A DNA stretch of 64,000 nt from Gammaproteobacteria bacterium (GTDB lineage Bacteria; Pseudomonadota; Gammaproteobacteria; Pseudomonadales; Pseudomonadaceae), in NCBI GenBank assembly GCA_903970465.1, contig CAJCIO010000031.1, positions 49,427-113,426 on the forward strand, in the 5' to 3' direction. Position numbers and translations under genes: made by a program. Every line of letters starts with the position of its first letter. Position 1 is the stretch's first letter. A model generated the notes under the pieces. That model saw only the letters and a list, made by a program, of their open reading frames with translations. It was not told the origin of the DNA and did not search any database. Of the stretch, positions 57,674 to 64,000 are shown in pieces.

Positions 57674-59176
57674 ATGAGCGACCAACAACTCGACCCGCAA
57701 GCCCTGCAACAGGAAGAAAACTCCCTGATCGCCCTGCGCAAGGAAAAGCTTGCCGCCGAGCGCGCCAAGGGCCAGGCCTTCCCCAACGACTTCCGCCGTG
57801 ACAGCTATGCAGCCGACCTGCAGAAGCAGTACGTCGACAAGACCAAGGAAGAACTGGAAGCAGCGGCCATCCCGGTCAAGGTGGCGGGTCGTATCATGCT
57901 CAACCGTGGCTCGTTCATGGTGATTCAGGACATGACCGGTCGCATTCAGGTCTACGTCAACCGCAAGACCCTGTCCGAAGACACCCTGGCCTCGGTCAAG
58001 ACCTGGGACATGGGCGACATCATTGCCGCCGAAGGCACCTTGGCGCGTTCCGGCAAGGGCGACCTTTACGTCGAAATGACTACCGTGCGCCTGCTGACCA
58101 AATCGCTGCGCCCGCTTCCCGACAAGCACCACGGCCTGTCCGACACCGAGCAACGCTATCGCCAGCGCTACGTCGACTTGATCGTCAACGAAGACGTGCG
58201 CCAGACGTTCCGCGTGCGTTCGCAAGTGATCGCCCACACCCGCGCCTTCCTGATGAAGCGTGACTTCCTGGAAGTCGAAACGCCGATGCTGCAGACCATC
58301 CCCGGTGGTGCTGCCGCCAAGCCGTTCGAGACTCACCACAACGCGCTCGACATGGGCATGTACCTGCGCATCGCGCCGGAGCTGTACCTCAAGCGCCTGG
58401 TTGTCGGTGGCTTCGAGAAGGTCTTCGAGATCAACCGCAACTTCCGTAACGAAGGCGTTTCGACGCGTCACAATCCAGAATTCACCATGTTGGAGTTTTA
58501 CCAGGCCTACGCCGACTACGAAGACAACATGGACCTGACCGAAGAGCTGTTCCGTGAACTGGCGCAGCTGGTACTGGGCAGCACCGACGTGCCGTACGGC
58601 GACAAGGTGTTCCATTTCGGCGAGCCGTTCGTGCGCCTGTCGGTGTTCGATTCGATCCTCAAGTACAACCCCGAGCTGACCGCCGATGATCTCAACGACA
58701 TCGACAAGGCCCGCGCCATCGCCAAGAAGGCCGGCGCCAAGGTGCTCGGCTTCGAAGGTCTGGGCAAGCTGCAGGTGATGATTTTCGAAGAACTGGTCGA
58801 GCACAAACTGGAGCAGCCGCACTTCATCACCCAGTACCCGTTCGAAGTGTCGCCACTGGCCCGCCGCAACGACGACAACCCGAACGTCACCGACCGTTTC
58901 GAGCTGTTCATCGGCGGCCGCGAGATTGCCAACGCCTACTCCGAGCTGAACGATGCCGAGGACCAGGCCGAGCGTTTCATGGCCCAGGTGGCGGACAAGG
59001 ATGCCGGTGATGACGAAGCCATGCACTACGATGCCGACTTCGTGCGCGCCCTGGAGTACGGCATGCCGCCAACCGCCGGTGAAGGCATCGGTATCGATCG
59101 CCTGGTGATGTTGCTGACCAACTCGCCGTCGATCCGTGATGTGATCCTGTTCCCGCACATGCGCCCGCAAGCCTGA
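57674..59176 (+). CDS. lysS: Lysyl-tRNA synthetase (class II)
   Basis: The protein is 500 aa. An OB-fold anticodon-binding domain (about 65-160) is followed by the class II catalytic domain, with motif 2 ([20 protein letters not shown]) and motif 3 ([15 protein letters not shown]). It charges tRNA-Lys. The 90-base gap after prfB contains a hairpin CCCTGC / GCAGGG, and the two genes are often cotranscribed. A terminator and REP pair follow. Confidence 0.98.
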   Translation: MSDQQLDPQALQQEENSLIALRKEKLAAERAKGQAFPNDFRRDSYAADLQKQYVDKTKEELEAAAIPVKVAGRIMLNRGSFMVIQDMTGRIQVYVNRKTLSEDTLASVKTWDMGDIIAAEGTLARSGKGDLYVEMTTVRLLTKSLRPLPDKHHGLSDTEQRYRQRYVDLIVNEDVRQTFRVRSQVIAHTRAFLMKRDFLEVETPMLQTIPGGAAAKPFETHHNALDMGMYLRIAPELYLKRLVVGGFEKVFEINRNFRNEGVSTRHNPEFTMLEFYQAYADYEDNMDLTEELFRELAQLVLGSTDVPYGDKVFHFGEPFVRLSVFDSILKYNPELTADDLNDIDKARAIAKKAGAKVLGFEGLGKLQVMIFEELVEHKLEQPHFITQYPFEVSPLARRNDDNPNVTDRFELFIGGREIANAYSELNDAEDQAERFMAQVADKDAGDDEAMHYDADFVRALEYGMPPTAGEGIGIDRLVMLLTNSPSIRDVILFPHMRPQA

Positions 59177-59186
59177 TGCAGTGAAT

Positions 59187-59217
59187 AAAAAACCGCCTTG
59201 CAAGGGCGGTTTTTTTT
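59187..59217 (+). terminator. Rho-independent terminator after lysS
   Basis: The stem AAAAACCGCC / GGGCGGTTTTT with TTGCAA loop and a long T run follows the lysS stop directly. Confidence 0.92.
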
Positions 59218-59230
59218 ATGCAACACACAC

Positions 59231-59312
59231 CGGCCCCTTCGCGGGCAAGCCTTGATCCCACAGGTGTATGAACTGCATCTGTGGGAGCAAGGCTTGCCCG
59301 CGAAGAGGCCGG
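59231..59312. repeat. REP pair (well conserved)
   Basis: CGGCCCCTTCGCGGGCAAGC with CTTGATCCCACA is matched by the inverted unit TGTGGGAGCAAGGCTTGCCC with GCGAAGAGGCCGG; the arms pair almost perfectly around a 20-base spacer. It is the best-conserved copy in the window. Confidence 0.85.
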
Positions 59313-59357
59313 TACTGACACCGTAATAAATCCATTACACACAAGGAAAGTCTGTAA

Positions 59358-60074
59358 GTGATCCCCGCAATGGCACCACAGGGCGCAGCCGGCCTGGCCA
59401 CCGACGTGGCAAATAACGTTCGTTATCAAGGCCGCAAAGCCAGTCGCCAAGGCAGCGAACAACGCCGCCAAGACATTCTCGATGCCGCCATGCGCATCGT
59501 CGTCCGTGATGGCGTTCGTGGCGTTCGCCACCGGGCCGTGGCCGCCGAGGCCAATGTGCCGCTGTCGGCCACTACCTACTATTTCAACGACATCGAAGAC
59601 CTGCTCACTGACACCTTCGCCCAGTACGTCGAGCGCAGCGCGGCCTATCTGGCCCGTCTGTGGACCGAAAACGAAGAACTGTTGCGCCAGATGGCCGCCC
59701 GTGGCGATCGCAGTCCCGCAGCACGCTCGCGCTTGGCCGATGATATCGCCCAGACCACCGCCGACTACATTCAGCATCAGCTACGTACGCGCCGCGATGC
59801 CCTGATGGCCGAACAGGCGTTTCGCCAGGAAGCCTTGCTGTCGCCGCGCCTGGCTGAATTGGTGCGTGCTCATCAGGGGATTCTGCTGCAGGGCGCCTGT
59901 CAGTTGTTGCAAGTGCTGGGTGCCCGCGAGCCGCACGAAGATGCCAAGGTGTTGACGGCGATCATCGGTCGGATGGAGTATCAAGGCCTGCTGAGCCCAA
60001 GCAGTAGCGCCACGGATGCCGAGATGCTCGGTATCCTCACCCGCTATATGCACCGGGTCCTGGCCGCTGCCTGA
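59358..60074 (+). CDS. TetR-family transcriptional regulator
   Basis: The protein is 238 aa. The GTG start has AGGA 11 bases upstream; an ATG at 59370 is an alternative. The HTH (about 35-80) includes ILDAAMRIVVRDGVRGVRHR, and AVAAEANVPLSATTYYF follows. The C-terminal all-helical domain should bind a ligand. The target is unknown; the following DUF1704 gene is only 69 bases downstream and could share a transcript. Confidence 0.9.
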   Translation: MIPAMAPQGAAGLATDVANNVRYQGRKASRQGSEQRRQDILDAAMRIVVRDGVRGVRHRAVAAEANVPLSATTYYFNDIEDLLTDTFAQYVERSAAYLARLWTENEELLRQMAARGDRSPAARSRLADDIAQTTADYIQHQLRTRRDALMAEQAFRQEALLSPRLAELVRAHQGILLQGACQLLQVLGAREPHEDAKVLTAIIGRMEYQGLLSPSSSATDAEMLGILTRYMHRVLAAA

Positions 60075-60143
60075 TCCGGCAGGCACTGACAGCAATGCTG
60101 CCGACGAAGGCAGCTGACGGCTTCACCAGCGAGGGAAGGGGTT

Positions 60144-61421
60144 TTGGACGAGTACCAGCAGACCATACGCACGCTGTCCGATCGCATCGTCGCCGCGCAG
60201 ACGCCCATTCGGGTGCTCGACGCCGTCAAGTGGGACGACAGCATCAAGCAGGCCTTCCTCAAGGCCAAGGGCAAGGCGCTCCCGGAAGTCGACCGCGCCT
60301 GGTATCAGAATCGCCCGCTGGCGTTCGACTCCAGTGCGGTAAAACTGGAATTCCAAAACATCGAGCGCGACATCACCCGGCGGCTGGGACAGTTCAGCCC
60401 GGTGGGGCAGATCATGCGGCGCATGTGCAAGGAATACCGGATGGTGGTACGCATGCTCGAAGCGCGCGGCACCGAAGACTTCGGCCTGATCTCCCAGGAG
60501 CTTTACGGCGCAGCCTCGGATGCCTTTCATGCCGGCGATCCGACCCTGGCCGACCTCGGCCTGATGCTCTCCGATTACCTCAACAATATTGCCGGTCGCG
60601 GCGACCTCAAGGATGAAGCCAAGACCTTGACCGCCAAGGACGCCGTGGCGCTGCTGCAAACTCGCCTCAACCGCGTGTTTGGCGAGGCCGAAAGCACCAT
60701 TCGCGTGTTCGAGTCCGATGGTATCGTCGCCGATGCCGCGGCTGGCGCCGACTACATCAAGGTGCGCAGCGATGCCATGTTCAACGAACGCGATGTGCGC
60801 GCGCTCGAAGTACACGAGGGCCTGGTGCATGTCGGCACCACACTTAATGGTCAGAACCAGCCAATCTGCACATTCCTGTCCAAGGGTCCGCCCTCGTCGA
60901 CAGTCACTCAGGAAGGCCTGGCCATCCTGATGGAAATCATCACTTTCGCGTCCTATCCCTCGCGGCTGCGCAAGCTCACCAACCGCACGCGGGCGATCCA
61001 TATGGTCGAGGAGGGTGCGGATTTTCTCCAGGTGTTCGAGTTTTTCCGCGAGCAGGGTTTCGAGATGGCCGAGAGCTACGGCAACGCCAGCCGCGTGTTC
61101 CGCGGCTCGACGCCGACCGGTCTGCCGTTTACCAAGGACCTGTCGTACCTCAAGGGTTTCATCATGGTCTACAACTACATCCAGCTGGCCGTGCGCAAGG
61201 GCAAGCTGGAGCAGGTGCCGCTGCTGTTCTGTGGCAAGACCACTCTGGAGGACATGCGCACCCTGCGCCAGTTGGTCGACGAAGGCCTGGTAGTGCCGCC
61301 CAAGTACTTGCCCGACCAGTTTCGTGACATGAACGCGCTGTCAGCCTGGATGTGCTTCTCCAACTTTCTCAATCACCTGAGCCTGGATCGTATTGAAGCG
61401 GACTACTCGAACATTCTCTGA
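60144..61421 (+). CDS. DUF1704 'QEGLA' protein, predicted MATCAP-like zinc metallopeptidase
   Basis: The 425-aa protein has a TTG start with GAGGGAAGGGG upstream. It is the family annotated as 'flavohemoglobin expression-modulating QEGLA motif protein'. The sequence HEGLVH (His224, Glu225, His229) is an HExxxH metal site, and TQEGLA places Glu257 about 30 residues later. HExxxH plus a later Glu matches the MATCAP tubulin carboxypeptidase family (KIAA0895), which is built on this same domain. A zinc peptidase activity is inferred; no bacterial substrate is known. It overlaps the next gene by 29 bases. Confidence 0.85.
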   Translation: MDEYQQTIRTLSDRIVAAQTPIRVLDAVKWDDSIKQAFLKAKGKALPEVDRAWYQNRPLAFDSSAVKLEFQNIERDITRRLGQFSPVGQIMRRMCKEYRMVVRMLEARGTEDFGLISQELYGAASDAFHAGDPTLADLGLMLSDYLNNIAGRGDLKDEAKTLTAKDAVALLQTRLNRVFGEAESTIRVFESDGIVADAAAGADYIKVRSDAMFNERDVRALEVHEGLVHVGTTLNGQNQPICTFLSKGPPSSTVTQEGLAILMEIITFASYPSRLRKLTNRTRAIHMVEEGADFLQVFEFFREQGFEMAESYGNASRVFRGSTPTGLPFTKDLSYLKGFIMVYNYIQLAVRKGKLEQVPLLFCGKTTLEDMRTLRQLVDEGLVVPPKYLPDQFRDMNALSAWMCFSNFLNHLSLDRIEADYSNIL

Positions 61422-62310
61422 GGTCGCACGGCTGGCCGTGCTCGTGGCGCTGCTAGGCCTGGCGGGCTGCAGTCAACTGCTGTTCTACCCCGAGCGCGGT
61501 CAGCCGTTCACCCCTGCCAAGGCACATCTGCAATACCGCGACCTGACGCTGCTGGCCAAGGACGGTACGCGCCTCAACGCTTGGTGGCTGCCGGCCAAGG
61601 CGGGGCTGGCGGTCAAGGGCACGGTACTGTTTCTGCACGGCAACGGCGGCAATATGGCCACGCAGCTGGGCGGCAGTTGGTGGTTGCCGGAACAGGGCTA
61701 TCAGGTGTTGATGATCGACTACCGCGGCTATGGCCTTTCAACCGGCAGGCCAAAACTGCCGGACGTGTACGAGGATATCGAGGCCGCGCTGGACTGGCTC
61801 GACCAGGCACCCGAGGCGCAGGGCGCACCACGCATTCTGCTGGGCCAGAGCCTCGGCGGCGCCATGGCGATTCACTACCTGGGTGAGCATCCGGAGCGTT
61901 TGCGGACTTTCAAGGCCTTGGTGTTCGACGGGGTGCCGGCCAGTTACCGGGATATCGGCCAGTACGCGCTGAGTGAGTCGTGGCTGACCTGGCCGTTGCA
62001 GGTGCCGTTGTCGTGGCTGGTGCCCGATGGCGACAGTGCAATTCGCTCGGTCACGCGTTTGAAGGGCGTGCCCCAGCTGTACTTCCATAGCATCGACGAC
62101 ACCATCATCCCCGTGCGCAACGGTATCGCTCTGTACCAGATCGCCCCGCCGCCGCGGGTGCTGCAACTGACCCGCGGTCCCCACGTGCAGACTTTCTCCG
62201 ACCCGACCTGGCGCACCGTGATGATGAGTTTCCTGGACGATCCGCATCGCTTCAGCGGCTTGCGACGCTTGGCGCAGATTCCTGATGATGGTGACACCAG
62301 CGGCCGTTGA
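61393..62310 (+). CDS. Alpha/beta hydrolase lipoprotein
   Basis: The 305-aa protein has a TTG start inside the end of the DUF1704 gene. The signal peptide ends in the lipobox LAGC (Cys26), so it is a lipoprotein. The serine hydrolase fold has LFLHGNGGN, the nucleophile Ser in LLGQSLGGAMAIHY, the acid in HSIDDTIIPV and a C-terminal His in RGPHVQTF. Members are esterase-like with unknown substrate. The overlap with the upstream gene suggests cotranslation. Confidence 0.88.
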   Translation: MKRTTRTFSEVARLAVLVALLGLAGCSQLLFYPERGQPFTPAKAHLQYRDLTLLAKDGTRLNAWWLPAKAGLAVKGTVLFLHGNGGNMATQLGGSWWLPEQGYQVLMIDYRGYGLSTGRPKLPDVYEDIEAALDWLDQAPEAQGAPRILLGQSLGGAMAIHYLGEHPERLRTFKALVFDGVPASYRDIGQYALSESWLTWPLQVPLSWLVPDGDSAIRSVTRLKGVPQLYFHSIDDTIIPVRNGIALYQIAPPPRVLQLTRGPHVQTFSDPTWRTVMMSFLDDPHRFSGLRRLAQIPDDGDTSGR

Positions 62311-62335
62311 GCGCGGCCGCTGGCGGGTAAGGGAG

Positions 62336-62358
62336 GCCGCCTGTCAGTGACAGGCGGC
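62336..62358. terminator. Perfect palindrome between convergent genes
   Basis: An 11-bp perfect dyad, GCCGCCTGTCA and TGACAGGCGGC separated by one G, lies between the hydrolase and the NEL gene. It lacks a T run, so it may be a transcription block or a protein site rather than a standard terminator. Confidence 0.5.
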
Positions 62359-62374
62359 TGGGTGCCACGCATCA

Positions 62375-64000
62375 TCAGTGACGCGAGGATGGCCCGGGTT
62401 GTGGCTCCAGCAGGGCGTGGGTCAGGTCCAGTCTGGCCTGGGCGACCCGTTTGGCCAAGGCCTCATAGGCGGCGCGGTACTGATTGCTGTTGAGGCTCAG
62501 CACCTGCGGCAACGGATCGAGCCGGCCGAGCTGGCCACTGCCGATCAACACCTGGCGCAAGTGCTCGCGTTCCATCTCGCTCAGCTGCGGCGGCAACTCG
62601 TCGTCGCCACTCACCGCGTCCAGGTACTCACCGAGGCGATCTCTCCACTGATTGATAGCCCCGATACGGTCCGCGTGGGCCGAGTCGAGAAAGCGCTGCC
62701 AGTAAGGTTGCTCATTGAGGTAATCAGGCAGCAGCTCGGCTTGCGGCGCCAGCACGGCCGAGTACGCCGTGTCGAGCATGTCCTGAGTGACCCAACTGGT
62801 GTAGCTGGTGAAAACCTGAGAGGTCGGCTGGTCACGCAGGCCCAGGCGTGTTGCCAGGGCGATGCGGAAATACAGTTCGATCTCGCTGTAGTCGATCGAG
62901 TGTCCCGCCAGGCGCCAGGTGGTGATGTTGGCGGTGACATGCTCCTTGAGGCGGTGCACGCGCCAATGGCTGGTCGCCAGTGCGATCAATTCGCCGCCAG
63001 CCGCCGCATCGTCGGCCTTGGCCAAGGCCTGGTCGGCGTGCAGCAGGTTCTCCATCTGCGAGAACACCACCGCATCGCGGTCCACGCAGCTGATCGCTTG
63101 ACGGGCCTGTTCATGCAGGGCCTGGCGCAAGTCGGCAGTAAAAGCCCCGCGCACCAGTGCCTGGATCCGAGCGCGCATGTTCGCCTCGGGTCGCCGCGCC
63201 GGTGCGGACACATCGACACGCAACAGCAGGGAGAAGAATTCGGCGATCGACGATTCGCCGGGTACCAGCAGCTGCGCCGCCTGGGCACGGTCGTCGCTGG
63301 ACATCCCCTCGAACAAACGTGGGGCGTCGCGCAGGGCGTTCTGGTCGCGTACCTGGGGTCCCTCGTCTTCCGAAGAGCCTTGGGAGCCGGAATCGTATTC
63401 GGCGTCATCATCGTAGACGTCGTTGCCCACCGCGAGCATTTCCGCTTCGAAGCGCTCGCGCTGAGTTTCGGACAGATTGGCCGTGGACATGTACAGGCCG
63501 CGCGTACGTCCGGCGCCCTCGGGCACCTGGGTGATCGGCACATGGCGCAAATCGGCACTGACCACGCGCGGTAGGCGCTCGAGCCCTTCAGGCCATTGGC
63601 TGATGGGGCCTTGCAACCGCGATAGGTCTACCTCCTCCAGATCCTGCAGGTTCGACAGGTTGGGCATTCGCGACAGCGGGTTGTTGGACAGGTCAAGGCT
63701 GCGCAGCTGCTGCAGGTTGCCCAGGTCCGTTACGTCCTCGGCGCTGAGGACGATGTCGTTTTCGCCGAGGTTCAGCGTCATCAGGTTGGCCAGTCGACCG
63801 AGTACGGCAAACACGCCGGGGCCAAAGCTGGTCTGCGAGCCCTGCATGGTCAGGGTCTGCAGCGAACCGCTGGCCGTGACTCGGGTCATGTCTCTGGCGC
63901 TCCAGTTGTAGGGGCGCAGGGTCATATCGTTGAGGATCAGCGTTTGCAGGTTGCCCATGGTGCCGAGCCGCGCCAGGCTTGCGGGGGACAGCGCGGTGCG
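62375..64000 (-). CDS. Leucine-rich-repeat protein with NEL-type E3 ubiquitin ligase domain, C-terminal part
   Basis: 541 residues are visible; the gene continues beyond the right edge. Visible residues 1-165 are leucine-rich repeats (LANLMTLNLGENDIVL, LRSLDLSNNPLSRMPNLSNL). An acidic linker (DVYDDDAEYDSGSQGSSEDE) follows. From about 220 to the end lies a helical NEL domain: the catalytic Cys305 (visible numbering) sits in ISCVDRDAVVFSQMENLL, and a second conserved segment has DYSEIELYFRIALATRLGL. These align with the CxD motif and EIEVYLAF region of Shigella IpaH. Such effectors attach ubiquitin to host proteins. Related Pseudomonas proteins often carry an N-terminal DUF6543 region, which cannot be seen here. 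No secretion genes are in the window. Confidence 0.88.
   Translation of the reverse strand, partial: RTALSPASLARLGTMGNLQTLILNDMTLRPYNWSARDMTRVTASGSLQTLTMQGSQTSFGPGVFAVLGRLANLMTLNLGENDIVLSAEDVTDLGNLQQLRSLDLSNNPLSRMPNLSNLQDLEEVDLSRLQGPISQWPEGLERLPRVVSADLRHVPITQVPEGAGRTRGLYMSTANLSETQRERFEAEMLAVGNDVYDDDAEYDSGSQGSSEDEGPQVRDQNALRDAPRLFEGMSSDDRAQAAQLLVPGESSIAEFFSLLLRVDVSAPARRPEANMRARIQALVRGAFTADLRQALHEQARQAISCVDRDAVVFSQMENLLHADQALAKADDAAAGGELIALATSHWRVHRLKEHVTANITTWRLAGHSIDYSEIELYFRIALATRLGLRDQPTSQVFTSYTSWVTQDMLDTAYSAVLAPQAELLPDYLNEQPYWQRFLDSAHADRIGAINQWRDRLGEYLDAVSGDDELPPQLSEMEREHLRQVLIGSGQLGRLDPLPQVLSLNSNQYRAAYEALAKRVAQARLDLTHALLEPQPGPSSRH

Noticed and set aside
57476..59203. 575-codon minus-strand frame across lysS
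   Set aside because: Shadow of the conserved lysyl-tRNA synthetase with no domain of its own.

Overview
The window is a stretch of a Pseudomonas chromosome, most like the fluorescens/putida lineage. The evidence is the GC-rich codon use, the gene order guaA ... tadA-mltF-purL ... purT, ffh-rpsP-rimM-trmD-rplS-xerD-dsbC-hom-thrC ... recJ ... wspABCDEFR-prfB-lysS, and REP-type repeats (CTTCGCGGGCAAGC...GGGAG) between genes. All calls come from reading the sequence and recognising families; no database search was run.

Left edge (1-6.6 kb): the 3' end of guaA and its terminator, then an AT-richer islet with a Doc-type toxin and a 56-residue partner upstream. Next is a very large minus-strand protein that looks like a DUF6543-class secreted toxin with a C-terminal TIKI/EreA/ChaN-like (possibly RRSP-like) domain. 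A Tat-exported multicopper oxidase is overlapped by tadA.

6.6-24 kb: mltF, purL, a stand-alone YqfO/NIF3-type domain, a two-partner secretion pair (TpsB transporter, then a 1521-aa TpsA exoprotein with no recognisable toxin tip), an L,D-transpeptidase, two divergent Nudix hydrolases, a gamma-carbonic-anhydrase-like protein, DUF1289, a VUT-family membrane protein and purT.

24-35 kb: core housekeeping. A CorC/CNNM-type protein and YpjD face away from ffh. The ribosomal operon rpsP-rimM-trmD-rplS follows with a clear terminator, then xerD, dsbC, hom and thrC.

35-47 kb: a BvgS/EvgS-like hybrid sensor kinase (two periplasmic binding domains, PAS, kinase, receiver, HPt), a stand-alone receiver protein, and a convergent LuxR-type response regulator that is a likely partner. 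A 12-bp direct repeat with 22-bp spacing lies before the receiver gene. Then come a small DUF3509-like gene, a TIGR02285-like periplasmic protein, yaeQ, recJ, an old-yellow-enzyme reductase, opgD and a DUF533/TerB-like protein.

47.8-56.4 kb: the complete Wsp surface-sensing operon. The receptor WspA signals through the couplers WspB/WspD to the WspE kinase. WspC and WspF methylate and demethylate the receptor, and WspR makes cyclic di-GMP.

56.5-64 kb: prfB with its programmed +1 frameshift, lysS, a TetR-type regulator, a DUF1704 'QEGLA' protein with an HExxxH metallopeptidase-like signature, and an alpha/beta-hydrolase lipoprotein. At the right edge is the C-terminal part of a leucine-rich-repeat protein with a NEL-type E3 ubiquitin ligase domain.

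The most interesting items are the two large host-directed effector-like proteins at the two ends, the Doc module with its unrecognised partner, and the MATCAP-like DUF1704 protein.
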